Assembly (NCBI RefSeq): GCF_008329535.1
Contig: NZ_NPKR01000006.1
Location: forward strand, 248,001-312,000
Direction: 5' to 3'
DNA: 64,000 nt
From: Mycolicibacterium sp. P1-18
Lineage (GTDB): Bacteria; Actinomycetota; Actinomycetes; Mycobacteriales; Mycobacteriaceae
In this document: positions 55,612 to 63,996 of the stretch, piece by piece
How the letters are laid out: the number at the start of each line of letters is the position of its first letter
Numbering within the stretch: position 1 is the stretch's first letter
Program-made: the position numbers and the translations under genes
Notes under the pieces: generated by a model
Database searches by the model: none
The model's input: the letters and a program-made list of their open reading frames with translations, nothing else
What the model was told of the DNA's origin: nothing

Positions 55612-56829
55612 CTAGGGGTGGAGGGGGAGCGACGCCATGCCCCGCAGCGTGACGTTCGGCTTGTAGGCCGGCTCGCCGGCGAGCGTGGCACCCGGGAAGC
55701 GTCGAGTCACCGCCGTCAACGCCACCCTGGCCTCGAGCCGGGCCAGCGGCGCGCCGAGGCAGAAGTGCACGCCGTGACCAAACGCCAGGTGCCGCAGGTT
55801 CTCTCGGTCTGGGTCGAACGCGTCCGGCCGGTCGAACGCCGCCGGGTCGCGCTGCGCGGCGGCCAGCAGCAACATCATCGTGTCGCCCTTGGGGACCGTC
55901 ACCTCTCCGATGGTCATGTCCTCGGCCGCCGTCCGCCCGGCCAGCTGCACGGGAGGGTCATACCGCAGCGTCTCCTCGATGATCGTGGCGGCGCGGTCGG
56001 GATCCTCGGTCAGCGCGTTCCAGTGCCCAGGCTCGCGCTGCATCGCCAGGATCGCGTTGGCGATCAGGTTCACGGTGGTCTCGTGGCCCGCGATCAGCAG
56101 CAGGTTGCACGTCGCCACGATCTCGTCGGTGCTCAGCTGGTCGCCGTCCTCCTCGGCGGCGATCAGCGCCGAGATCAGATCCTCGCGTGGAGTCGACCGA
56201 CGCTCCTCGACGAGGCCGGCGATGTAGCCACGCAGCCAATGGCCGGCGGTCATCCGCTCGTCGAAGTTCTCGGGCAGTTCGCCGGTGAAGGTGATGAACG
56301 GGTCGAGGCCCTGCGCCAGCAGGGCGGAGGCGCGGCTGAACTGCGGCTCGTCCTCGATCGGCACGCCGAGCATCCGGCATATCACGGCGACCGGCAGCGG
56401 GTAGGCGAGGTCGGCGACGGCGTCCAGGTCGCCATTGACCCGGTCGAGCAGGCCGTCGACCATCTGCACCACGTCGGCCTCCAGCGCCCTGACACGCTTC
56501 GGCGCGAACGCCTGCTGCGCCAGCTTGCGCAGCCGGGTGTGGTCGGGCGGGTCGAGGAACAGGAACCCCGGCTGGCCGAACGGCCGTGGCTGCGCGCCCT
56601 TGGCGATCTCACGCTGCGCGACGGTCGACTTCAGCCGGTCGCTGGCCGACGACGGGTGCCGCAGCACGTCGCCGCAGTCCTGGAACGACGAGAAGACGAC
56701 CAGATTGCTCTGCGGCAGCAGGATCGGTCCGCCGTCGAGAATCTGCCGGTACACCGGGTACGGGTCGGCTCGGTTCTGGGGGTTCAGCAGCTGCATCAGC
56801 AGCGACTGCGGCTCCGCGGTATTCGTCAC
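55612..56829 (-). CDS. Cytochrome P450
   Basis: A soluble 405-residue P450 monooxygenase. I-helix LLLIAGHETTVNLIAN with the acid-alcohol pair, ExxR in IIEETLRYDPPVQL, and haem-Cys loop FGHGVHFCLGAPLARLE are intact. The N-terminal NRADPYPVYRQILDGGPI matches bacterial class I enzymes. The GTG start overlaps the tgt stop (GTGA). No ferredoxin gene adjoins, so redox partners must come from elsewhere. Substrate unknown; no family number assigned. Confidence 0.93.
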   Translation of the reverse strand: MTNTAEPQSLLMQLLNPQNRADPYPVYRQILDGGPILLPQSNLVVFSSFQDCGDVLRHPSSASDRLKSTVAQREIAKGAQPRPFGQPGFLFLDPPDHTRLRKLAQQAFAPKRVRALEADVVQMVDGLLDRVNGDLDAVADLAYPLPVAVICRMLGVPIEDEPQFSRASALLAQGLDPFITFTGELPENFDERMTAGHWLRGYIAGLVEERRSTPREDLISALIAAEEDGDQLSTDEIVATCNLLLIAGHETTVNLIANAILAMQREPGHWNALTEDPDRAATIIEETLRYDPPVQLAGRTAAEDMTIGEVTVPKGDTMMLLLAAAQRDPAAFDRPDAFDPDRENLRHLAFGHGVHFCLGAPLARLEARVALTAVTRRFPGATLAGEPAYKPNVTLRGMASLPLHP

Positions 56830-58064
56830 CGTTCCATTGTGCGCGAGTAGTAGCGCCCCAGAACGTGCTCGCGCAGTTCGTCGAACTCCCCGGCCGCGAT
56901 GGCCGCGCGGATCTGGTCCACCATCCGGATGACGAATCGCTCGTTGTGGATGGTGCACAGCGTGGAGGACAGCATCTCCTTGGCCTTGAAGAGGTGGTGG
57001 ATGTAGGCCCGGCTGTAGTTGGCGCAGGTGTAGCAGTCGCACTCGGCGTCGATCGGCGTGAAGTCACGCTTGTAGCGCGCCCCGGTGATGTTGTACCGGC
57101 CCGTCGCCGAGTACACCGCGGCGTTGCGCGCCACCCGCGACGGCGACACGCAGTCGAACGTGTCCGCACCCGCGGCGACGGCGGCGAACAGGTCGTCGGG
57201 CTCGCTGATGCCCAGCAGGTGGCGGGGTTTGTCGTCGGGCAGCTCGTCGGTGACCCAGCCGACGATGGTTGCGAGATTCTGCTTCTCCAGCGCCCCACCG
57301 ATGCCGTACCCGTCGAACCCCCTGCCATCCTCGTCGCGAATTTCGGTCAGGCCCCTCGCCGCCTGCCTGCGCAGGTCCTCGTACTGCGCGCCCTGCACCA
57401 CGCCGAACAGGGCTTGCGCCGGCTTGTGTGCCCGCGCGATGCCGAGCCGACGGTGTTCGGCAAGGCAGCGCACCGCCCAGTCGTGGGTGCGCTGAACCGA
57501 ACTCTCTTGGTAGCCACGGGTATTCATCAGCGTGGTCAGCTCGTCGAAGGCGAAGATGATGTCGGCGCCGAGCTGATGCTGGATGCCGATCGACACCTCC
57601 GGGGTGAACCGGTGGATCGACCCGTCCTTGTGCGAGCGGAACGTCACGCCGTCGTCGTCGACGTGCGCCAGCCGCTCCTTGCCCTCGGCGATCACGTCGT
57701 CGGCCTGGACCCGATCGGTGTCCATGGAGAGCACCTTCTTGAAGCCGACTCCGAGCGAGAGCACCTGAAAGCCGCCACTGTCGGTAAAGGTCGGACCCGG
57801 CCAGTTCATGAAGGCGCCCAGACCGCCCGCCTCGTCGACGACGTCGGGCCCCGGTTGCAGGTAGAGGTGGTAGGCGTTGGACAGGACCGCTTGGGCGCCA
57901 ACGTCTCTCATCGACTCGGGCAGCACGGCCTTGACGGTCGCCGCCGTCCCGACCGCCACGAACGCCGGGGTGTGCACGTCGCCATGCGGGGTGTGGATGA
58001 CGCCTACCCGGCCGGCTGCTTCTGGCAGTTGGGCCTTGACCTCGAAGTACGGCGGGGTGCTCAC
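56826..58064 (-). CDS. tgt: tRNA-guanine transglycosylase (queuine/preQ1)
   Basis: Exchanges guanine-34 of GUN-anticodon tRNAs for a queuosine precursor. The 412-residue protein has FVAVGTAATVKAVLPESMRDVGA, the substrate Asp in TFTDSGGFQVLSLG, FAFDELTT, the covalent nucleophile Asp in ADTFDCVSPSRVARN, and the zinc site CDCYTCANYSRAY with a later His (IHHLF). It is longer than E. coli Tgt (375), mainly by an insert around residues 105-145 (FKKVLSMDTDRVQADDVIAE). GTG start. No queuosine biosynthesis genes (queC/D/E/F) are in the window. It pairs functionally with gluQ. Confidence 0.95.
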   Translation of the reverse strand: MSTPPYFEVKAQLPEAAGRVGVIHTPHGDVHTPAFVAVGTAATVKAVLPESMRDVGAQAVLSNAYHLYLQPGPDVVDEAGGLGAFMNWPGPTFTDSGGFQVLSLGVGFKKVLSMDTDRVQADDVIAEGKERLAHVDDDGVTFRSHKDGSIHRFTPEVSIGIQHQLGADIIFAFDELTTLMNTRGYQESSVQRTHDWAVRCLAEHRRLGIARAHKPAQALFGVVQGAQYEDLRRQAARGLTEIRDEDGRGFDGYGIGGALEKQNLATIVGWVTDELPDDKPRHLLGISEPDDLFAAVAAGADTFDCVSPSRVARNAAVYSATGRYNITGARYKRDFTPIDAECDCYTCANYSRAYIHHLFKAKEMLSSTLCTIHNERFVIRMVDQIRAAIAAGEFDELREHVLGRYYSRTMER

Positions 58065-58100
58065 CGCTGTACGTTCTCACATCGCACGCGCCGCGCGCCC

Positions 58101-59003
58101 CTAGGCCAGGAAGCGCACGATCGCATCGGCGAGCTCTTCGCCGGCGTCCTCCTGGAGGAAGTGCCCGGCGCCGTGGATGACGGGATGCTCGACGCCCTGG
58201 GCGCCCCGCATCTCGCTGATGAAGATCGGGCCCATGGCGCCGGTGATCGGATCGCCGTCGCTGAAGGCCACCAGCATCGGAGTCGGGCTGTCGCGCAGCG
58301 TCGTCCACGCCTTCAAATTCGCCGCGCTCGCGGGGTCCTCCGGCGAGGTGGGCACCAGACCGGGCATCGCCCGGGGACCGGCACAGTAGGAATCGTCGGG
58401 GAACGGCGCGTCGTAGGCCGCACGAACCGAATCGGCCATGGGCCGCAGGCAGCCCGACTGGACGAATCGACCGACCTCGATCTCGGGCATCTCCTGGATC
58501 GCCTTGCGGAACTGCCACCAGATCTCGGGCATCGGCAGATCGCCGGTGGGCAGCCCCGTGTTGGCGACGACGATCCGCGCGACGCGCTCCGGATGTTCGG
58601 CGGCGAGGCGCAGCCCGATGAGCCCACCCCAGTCCTGCCCGACGATCGTCACCCGCTGAAGGTCCAGGTGGTCGAAGACCACCGCCCGCATCCACTCGAC
58701 GTGCCGGGCGTAGGTGTGGTCGCCGATCTCGGTGGGCTTGTCCGACCGGCCGAATCCCACCAGGTCGGGGCAGATGACGCGGTGTCCGGCGGCCACCAGA
58801 ATCGGGATCATCCGACGATGGAGGTAGGACCAGGACGGCTCGCCGTGCAACAGCAGGACCGGATCGGCGTCGGCAGGGCCGTCCTCGACCCAGGCGACGC
58901 GAAGGCGTCCGCCCTCCTGGTCGTCGACCTCGCAGTAGTGCGGCGGATACGGGAAGTCCGACAGGTCGTCGAAGCGGTCGTCGGGGGTGCGCGTCGACTT
59001 CAT
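58101..59003 (-). CDS. Haloalkane-dehalogenase-like alpha/beta hydrolase
   Basis: The 300 residues have the oxyanion motif LLLHGEPSWSYLHRRM, nucleophile elbow TIVGQDWGGLIGLRLA (Asp followed by Trp), an acid in FSDGDPITGA and catalytic His in HGAGHFLQEDAGEEL. Glu and Trp next to the oxyanion and nucleophile are as in HLD-I haloalkane dehalogenases (DhlA type), so C-halogen hydrolysis is possible; epoxide or ester hydrolysis cannot be excluded. The ATG at 59003 was used as the upstream frame is promoter-like. First gene of the row leading to tgt, 36 bases apart. Confidence 0.85.
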   Translation of the reverse strand: MKSTRTPDDRFDDLSDFPYPPHYCEVDDQEGGRLRVAWVEDGPADADPVLLLHGEPSWSYLHRRMIPILVAAGHRVICPDLVGFGRSDKPTEIGDHTYARHVEWMRAVVFDHLDLQRVTIVGQDWGGLIGLRLAAEHPERVARIVVANTGLPTGDLPMPEIWWQFRKAIQEMPEIEVGRFVQSGCLRPMADSVRAAYDAPFPDDSYCAGPRAMPGLVPTSPEDPASAANLKAWTTLRDSPTPMLVAFSDGDPITGAMGPIFISEMRGAQGVEHPVIHGAGHFLQEDAGEELADAIVRFLA

Positions 59004-59160
59004 CCTGGCGAACCTACGCCGCCCCTCACCCAGCCCGCCACGGGCGCGACGACGGCGGCCAATTCTGGCAATTCCCTGACCGTCGTGCCGTCTCACCCCA
59101 TAATTCGTGGGACGATCCGTTGATCTTGATGGGGTCGCATCGACGACGAGGAGACCAGAC

Positions 59161-59655
59161 GTGAAGCAAGTGCTGATTGCCGTGGGAGGGGCCGCCATCG
59201 TGGTCGCCGGCCTCGCGGGCTGTTCGTCGGGAGACAAGTCGGCGTCGGGCTCCTCGAGCTCCAGTTCGAGCTCGTCGTCGTCGAGCAGTTCGAGTGCCGC
59301 CTCCACGACCGCCGAGGCGAGCGCGAACACCAAGGTCACCATCGACGGCCAGCCCAAGGACGTCGGCGGCCGGGTGGTGTGCGCGTCCATGGGCGGCAAC
59401 GTGAACGTTGCCATCGGCGAGTCCATGACGGGGATCGCCGCGGTCATCAGCGAATCCGATCCGCCGACGGTGACGTCCGTGGGACTGGGCAACGTCGACG
59501 GCATCACCCTCGCGGTGGGCGCCGGCCAGGGGGACGCCACGGCGACCAAGGACGGCAACACCTACACGATCACGGGCAACGCCTTCGGCATCGACATGGC
59601 CAACCCCATGCAGCCGGCCAAGAAGCCCTTCGAATTGCAGTTCACCTGCCCGTAG
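59161..59655 (+). CDS. LpqH (19-kDa antigen) family lipoprotein
   Basis: A 164-residue lipoprotein. Signal VKQVLIAVGGAAIVVAGLAGC with the lipobox Cys at residue 21, then a low-complexity serine tract of about 20 residues (encoded by TCG/AGC/TCC codons), then the beta-rich domain TKVTIDGQPKDVGGRVVCAS and a second Cys in the last residues (LQFTCP) that probably forms a disulfide. GTG start with GAGGAG 9 nt upstream. LpqH of M. tuberculosis is a TLR2 ligand; a role here is not known. A hairpin follows directly. Confidence 0.9.
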   Translation: MKQVLIAVGGAAIVVAGLAGCSSGDKSASGSSSSSSSSSSSSSSSAASTTAEASANTKVTIDGQPKDVGGRVVCASMGGNVNVAIGESMTGIAAVISESDPPTVTSVGLGNVDGITLAVGAGQGDATATKDGNTYTITGNAFGIDMANPMQPAKKPFELQFTCP

Positions 59656-59674
59656 GCAGACCGCGTCAGCGCAC

Positions 59675-59709
59675 CGACGGCGACATCCCGACATGGGGTG
59701 TCGCCGTCG
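59675..59709 (+). terminator. Terminator hairpin after the LpqH-like gene
   Basis: CGACGGCGACA (59675-59685) and TGTCGCCGTCG (59699-59709) are perfect 11-bp arms and CCC/GGG extend the stem, leaving a 6-nt loop. It starts 19 bases after the stop codon. There is no T-run, as is usual for mycobacterial intrinsic terminators. Confidence 0.7.
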
Positions 59710-59825
59710 CTCGTTAACGCCCGTCAGGCCGAGACCGGATCCACGCGATCTGCCGTGGGCGCCGTCCGCGCGGAGTACCGTCCGAGCCGCGCAACGTCGC
59801 GCAGCACACCCCTGGGGGGACAACC

Positions 59826-61202
59826 GTGGCAAAGCCCGAGACACACCCTGCCGGCAAGGCGGTGTTCGCCGCGCTCGTGGCCATCGGATGCTCGGGCGCA
59901 CTGGTCTTCGGTCATGCGACCGGCACCACCGCAATGGTTCGGCTTGCCAACACCGTGATCGGCATCGGCGGCAGGGACGACCCGACGAGTGCCCGCGTCC
60001 CCGCCAAGTTGGCGGGCACCGTGGTGCCCGCCCTCGACGACTTCCACTACGTACCGGTGCACTACCCCGCGACGGTGGCGCTGGACGACAGCCGTGACGT
60101 GGCGCTGCCGATCCTGCACGAGTATCTGACGAAGACGGGGAAGGACGAGGCGCACCTGATCGTCGCCGGGTACTCGCTGGGGACCATGGCCGCCGAGCAG
60201 GAGAAGCGGAACCTGCAGTCGCTCGGCGCCTCCGGCGCGCCGTCGGCCGACCAGTTGACCTTCGTGATGATCGCGTCGCCGTTCGCCGGCAACGGCGGCA
60301 TCTTCGGCCGCTTTCCCGGCCTCGGCATTCCCGGCGTCACCTCCGGCATGGGCGCGGCACAACCCTCCCGGTACGACACCACCTACAGCGCCAACATGTA
60401 CGACACCTACGCGGACTTCCCGGCCTACTTCAACCCGCTGGCTCTGGTGAACTCCGCGCTGTCGATCCGCTACGGCCACGCCGACAGGTTCTACGACCCG
60501 CTGGATCCGGCCACGTCCTACGCCTACGTGACCGAGGTGGAGGACACCGCCGCCGGGAGCACCGACCGCTACGTCCTGTACTACAACCCGCACCTGCCCC
60601 TGCTGGGCCCGTTGCGCGAGCTGGCGGCCGCGACGCACGGCACCGGGTTCGTCGAGCCGCTGCTCGGCGCCGTGGAGCCACTGCTCCGCGTGCTGGTCGA
60701 CATGAGCTACACCGATCGGGTGAACGCCGATCCGGCTGCAGCAGTTCCGTTCTCGTTCGTCACGCCACCGGCCAAGATCGCGGAGGCGCTGGCCGCGATC
60801 CCCGGCGCCCTGGCACAGGGGGCCGCCAACCTGGCCTCGGGCGGCCGCGCGCCGGCGACGCCCCCGGACCCGATCAAGAACCTGGCGCCCGTGCCGGTCG
60901 TGCCTTCGTCGACCCCCGTGGTCCGTCGCAGCACGCCCACCACCACCACGACCCCGGACGTCCCCAAGACCGAGCTCGACGCGACCGTCGGCGACGGCCT
61001 GCACCCCACCCTGACGTCGGACGGCAACAAGGTGACGCCGGGTGGCGTCGATCCCGCGCCGCACGACACGACCGGCGACGCCGTCACACCTTCGAGCAGT
61101 GCGACGCCGACTGCCACGGTGGATGCCACGCCGGCGAATACCCCTGCGGCACAACCACCGTCGGATCAGGCGGACGCCAGCGCCGACGCCGACGCTGCCT
61201 AG
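59826..61202 (+). CDS. PE-PPE domain serine hydrolase
   Basis: The 458-residue protein carries a signal-anchor (VFAALVAIGCSGALVFGH) and the PE-PPE alpha/beta-hydrolase domain (about 35-290): VIGIGGRDDPTSARV, the FHYVPVHYPATVALD segment, nucleophile elbow LIVAGYSLGTMAAEQE and MIASPFAGNGGIFGRF. A Pro/Thr/Ser-rich low-complexity tail (about 340-458) follows. The domain is found in mycobacteria as lipases/esterases, often fused to PE or PPE; here it stands alone without a PE or PPE N-terminus. GTG start. Probably extracellular or membrane-anchored lipid esterase. Confidence 0.88.
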   Translation: MAKPETHPAGKAVFAALVAIGCSGALVFGHATGTTAMVRLANTVIGIGGRDDPTSARVPAKLAGTVVPALDDFHYVPVHYPATVALDDSRDVALPILHEYLTKTGKDEAHLIVAGYSLGTMAAEQEKRNLQSLGASGAPSADQLTFVMIASPFAGNGGIFGRFPGLGIPGVTSGMGAAQPSRYDTTYSANMYDTYADFPAYFNPLALVNSALSIRYGHADRFYDPLDPATSYAYVTEVEDTAAGSTDRYVLYYNPHLPLLGPLRELAAATHGTGFVEPLLGAVEPLLRVLVDMSYTDRVNADPAAAVPFSFVTPPAKIAEALAAIPGALAQGAANLASGGRAPATPPDPIKNLAPVPVVPSSTPVVRRSTPTTTTTPDVPKTELDATVGDGLHPTLTSDGNKVTPGGVDPAPHDTTGDAVTPSSSATPTATVDATPANTPAAQPPSDQADASADADAA

Positions 61203-61214
61203 CCGGCGGTGGAC

Positions 61215-61220
61215 TAGTGT
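61215..61220 (+). promoter_or_regulatory. -10 box TAGTGT of leaderless GNAT transcript
   Basis: TAGTGT stands 7 nt before the GTG at 61228; spacing and motif are typical of mycobacterial leaderless genes. Confidence 0.6.
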
Positions 61221-61227
61221 TCACTCC

Positions 61228-61698
61228 GTGAGCCAGTCGCGTCCCAGGAGAGCCACCCGCGACGACGTCGACGGCATCGTGCGACTGGTCACGTCGGCGT
61301 TCGGCAAGTACGTCGACCGGATCGGCAGGCCGCCTGCGCCCATGACCGCCGACTACGCGGAACTGCTTGAGACGTCCCGGGTCTGGGTGGTCGACGACGG
61401 AGAGGACATCGTCGGCGTGCTGGTCACGCAGGCACGGCCCGACCATCTGCTGCTCGACGTCGTCGCCGTCGCGCCGACGGCCCAGGGAGGCGGTCACGGG
61501 CGGGCCCTGCTGGCGCTCGCAGACCAGGACGCCCGCGAACAGGGCCTGGCCGAGATCCGACTGTGCACCAACGAGGCGATGACCGAGAATCTCGAGTTCT
61601 ATCCGCGCCGCGGCTTCCGGGAGACCGGCCGGGCCGTCCAGGACGGGTTCCACCGGGTGTTCTTCGCCAAGCCGGTGACCGGCGCGCCGCCACGTTGA
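61228..61698 (+). CDS. GNAT family N-acetyltransferase
   Basis: A 156-residue GNAT protein. Acetyl-CoA pyrophosphate loop in DVVAVAPTAQGGGHGRALL (Q/R-x-x-G-x-G/A type) and the following helix ALADQDAREQGLAEIRLCTN, then the C-terminal FYPRRGFRETGR signature. GTG start supported by the TAGTGT box. The substrate is unknown. Its TGA stop merges into the operator of the following TetR gene. Confidence 0.88.
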   Translation: MSQSRPRRATRDDVDGIVRLVTSAFGKYVDRIGRPPAPMTADYAELLETSRVWVVDDGEDIVGVLVTQARPDHLLLDVVAVAPTAQGGGHGRALLALADQDAREQGLAEIRLCTNEAMTENLEFYPRRGFRETGRAVQDGFHRVFFAKPVTGAPPR

Positions 61699-61724
61699 TA
61701 ACAGAGCAATCGCTCTGTTATCTT
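61697..61724. promoter_or_regulatory. Perfect TetR operator overlapping a -10 box
   Basis: GATAACAGAGC (61697-61707) and GCTCTGTTATC (61712-61722) are perfect 11-bp arms around AATC. The -10 box TATCTT (61719-61724) overlaps the right arm and lies 6 nt before the ATG at 61731, so the TetR protein would block its own leaderless transcription. Confidence 0.8.
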
Positions 61725-61730
61725 TCCGGC

Positions 61731-62354
61731 ATGCCCCGCCCCCGGATCCACGACCGCGACACGGTCCTGGACGCCGCGGAGGCGCTGGCCGTCCAGATCG
61801 GCCCCGCGGGCGTGACCACCCGCGCGGTGGCGGCCGCCGCCGGCACGTCGAACGGCGCGATCTACCACAGCTTTCGGTCCCGGGGTGAGCTGCTGGCGCA
61901 GACCTGGCTGCGCGCCGCCCGAGCCTTCCTCGACGTCCAGAACGCGTTGGTGGAGTCGGCCCTCGCCGACCCGGATGCCGATCCGGTGTCGGCCGTCGTG
62001 GCCGCCGCCGACGCACCCGCGGTGTTCTACGGTCTACACCCGCAGTCGTCGCGCCTGCTGCTGCGGGTCGACCGGGCACAACTCCTCGGCGACGACCTGC
62101 CCGAGGACGTCGTCACCGACCTGGCCGCCCTGGACCGAGCCCTGATCGGTCTGATGAAGCGCCTGTCCATGCATCTGTGGAAGCGCAAGGACGCCAGGGC
62201 CGTCGACGCGATGACGCTGTGCATCGTCGACCTGCCCACCGCAATCATGCTGTCACGCAACAGGATCGATGATCCGTGGGCCCGCACCCAACTCACGTCG
62301 GCGGTACGCGCAGTGCTCGCCGGCGGTCCGCCGTCCCCCACCACCGAGGAGTGA
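61731..62354 (+). CDS. TetR family transcriptional regulator
   Basis: The 207 residues start with the helix-turn-helix VLDAAEALAVQIGPAGVTTR, AVAAAAGTSNGAIYHSFRSR and ELLAQTW, then an all-helical ligand domain (FLDVQNALVESALADPDADP; LWKRKDARAVDAMTL). ATG start just downstream of its 26-bp palindrome, so autoregulation is nearly certain. The crotonase gene starts 4 bases after its stop and is therefore in the same operon; the ligand may be an acyl-CoA, an inference. Confidence 0.92.
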   Translation: MPRPRIHDRDTVLDAAEALAVQIGPAGVTTRAVAAAAGTSNGAIYHSFRSRGELLAQTWLRAARAFLDVQNALVESALADPDADPVSAVVAAADAPAVFYGLHPQSSRLLLRVDRAQLLGDDLPEDVVTDLAALDRALIGLMKRLSMHLWKRKDARAVDAMTLCIVDLPTAIMLSRNRIDDPWARTQLTSAVRAVLAGGPPSPTTEE

Positions 62355-62358
62355 ATCC

Positions 62359-63012
62359 ATGCCCATCACCGTGACCCACACCGACACGATCGCCGTCCTC
62401 GACCTCGGCGACGACGAGAACCGGTTCTCGTTGGACTTCCTCGACGAGGTCGAGGGCCGGATCGACGACGTCGTCACCTCGGGAGCGGGTGGCCTCGTCA
62501 CCACCGGCACCGGCAAGTTCTACTCCAACGGTCTGGACCTCGACTGGCTGCTGGCGCACGGCGACCAGATGGAGTCCTACGTCGGACGCGTCCACGCACT
62601 GTTCGCCCGCGTGCTGACGTGTCCGATGCCGACCGCCGTGGCACTCAACGGGCACGCCTTCGGCGCGGGCGCCATGCTCGCGATGGCCCACGACTACCGC
62701 GTCATGCGCGCGGACCGGGGCTTCTTCTGCTTCCCCGAGGTCGACATCCGCATCCCGTTCACGCCGGGGATGGCCGCGCTGATCCAGGCCAAGCTCACCC
62801 CGGCGGCGGCCGTGGCGTCGATGACCACCGGGCGGCGCTTCGGTGGAGTGGACGCACTGGCCTACGGCATCGTGGACGCGACCGCCGCCGAGGACTCCGT
62901 CGTCGCGGACGCGGTTGCCCTGGTCGCGCCGTACGGCGGCAAGGACGCCGGCACGGTGTCGGCCGTCAAGACCACGATGTACGGTCCGGCCGTCGCGGCG
63001 CTCACGACCTGA
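62359..63012 (+). CDS. Enoyl-CoA hydratase/isomerase family protein (crotonase fold)
   Basis: The 217-residue protein is short for the family (usually 255-280). It shows GLVTTGTGKFYSNGLDLDWL, the oxyanion region CPMPTAVALNGHAFGAGAMLAMAHDY, and the FPEVDIRIPFTPGMAALIQA helix, but the typical catalytic Glu pair of hydratases is not evident (the position aligns to DIRIPFTP), so it may be an isomerase-like or non-hydratase member, such as plant/actinobacterial delta3,delta2-enoyl isomerases. GAGGAG precedes the ATG. Co-transcribed with the TetR gene. Confidence 0.85.
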   Translation: MPITVTHTDTIAVLDLGDDENRFSLDFLDEVEGRIDDVVTSGAGGLVTTGTGKFYSNGLDLDWLLAHGDQMESYVGRVHALFARVLTCPMPTAVALNGHAFGAGAMLAMAHDYRVMRADRGFFCFPEVDIRIPFTPGMAALIQAKLTPAAAVASMTTGRRFGGVDALAYGIVDATAAEDSVVADAVALVAPYGGKDAGTVSAVKTTMYGPAVAALTT

Positions 63013-63013
63013 G

Positions 63014-63778
63014 TCAGAGCGGGGTCGGCCTGCCGAAGTGCGCCCACACCCCCGGCGAGTACAGCGCGCGCAGTCGCTCCCCCACCGGTTCCACGCCACT
63101 GGCCGGCACCAAATCGTCTGCGAACTCGACGATCCGGGCGGTGTGAAGGGGGAACGGAACGTGCTCGTTGGGCACCCACCACGTGCGACCGGCCTTGCGG
63201 GTGTGTGCGCCCCAGCGTGCGGTGAGCCACGTTTCCAGAGGTGTCGGTTCGACCACCGGACCCACCTCCACGCCGACGGTGCTGCGCAGTCCGCGGTGCG
63301 GAAGACGTCGCACGCTGTCGTAGGTAATCCGTCGACCCTCGCGGGTCATCCGCATCCTCGCCCACGTGTACGGCGTACCCAGCGTCAGACGACTGGCTCC
63401 CACCATGGCCAACCGCTCGGTCTCCAACGATCGGAAGAGCACGCCGCGCCGGCCGGCGTCGTCGGTCGAGTACAGCCGCACGTTGGTCTCCAGGAACCGG
63501 CCGAAGTAGGGAATCGCCCGCGGAATCCCCAGCGACAGTTGACTCATCGCAAACGGCACCAGAGCCACGTACGTCCGTCCGTCGCCGAAGACGTCCGGCC
63601 GGGCGCCGTCGGGGAACAAGTGCGCGATGGCGCCCGGGTCCACCGGCCAGTGCACGAAGGTCAGGTCACCCCAGAACTGGCGGGTGAACACCGGTCGCGG
63701 CACCGGCGGCGCCGTGACGGCGAATCCCTCGGGCAACGAGTCCGGCACGTTGCCCATCGTGTCACCAACCGGTGTCAC
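63014..63778 (-). CDS. DUF2071 (YqjF-like) protein
   Basis: The 254-residue protein matches the YqjF/DUF2071 type: PRPVFTRQFWGDLTFVHWPV (aromatic-rich N-terminus), IAHLFPDGARPDVFGDGRTY, ALVPFAMSQLSLG and a C-terminal WWVPNEHVPFPLHTARIVEF. The GTG start overlaps the stop of the DUF3072 gene by one base (TAGTG); an ATG at 63757 is the alternative. Function is unknown; the fold resembles acetoacetate-decarboxylase-like barrels. Convergent with the crotonase gene, 1 base apart. Confidence 0.85.
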   Translation of the reverse strand: MTPVGDTMGNVPDSLPEGFAVTAPPVPRPVFTRQFWGDLTFVHWPVDPGAIAHLFPDGARPDVFGDGRTYVALVPFAMSQLSLGIPRAIPYFGRFLETNVRLYSTDDAGRRGVLFRSLETERLAMVGASRLTLGTPYTWARMRMTREGRRITYDSVRRLPHRGLRSTVGVEVGPVVEPTPLETWLTARWGAHTRKAGRTWWVPNEHVPFPLHTARIVEFADDLVPASGVEPVGERLRALYSPGVWAHFGRPTPL

Positions 63779-63996
63779 TAACCGTTGGCGCCTCGACCGG
63801 TCTGCTGCTGCAGTTCGTCGATCATGTCCGACGCCGCCGCCTTCGTCAGGTCGTCGGGCACCTCTCGTCCGGCCTCCTGGGCCAACGTGTGCAGATAACT
63901 GCGTTGCGGACCGGTCATCGGCTCGTCACCGGTCACCCATTCCGACGTGTCCTTCTCAGCTGTTTCGCTCGGCGCCTGCTGCGCATCTTCGCTCAC
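63778..63996 (-). CDS. DUF3072 small protein
   Basis: A 72-residue hydrophilic protein with the DUF3072 core DEPMTGPQRSYLHTLAQEAG and DDLTKAAASDMIDELQQ, seen in several actinobacteria. GTG start at 63996. It is coupled with the DUF2071 gene by a stop/start overlap. Function unknown; the helix-turn-helix-like core could bind nucleic acid but this is not shown. Confidence 0.85.
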   Translation of the reverse strand: MSEDAQQAPSETAEKDTSEWVTGDEPMTGPQRSYLHTLAQEAGREVPDDLTKAAASDMIDELQQQTGRGANG

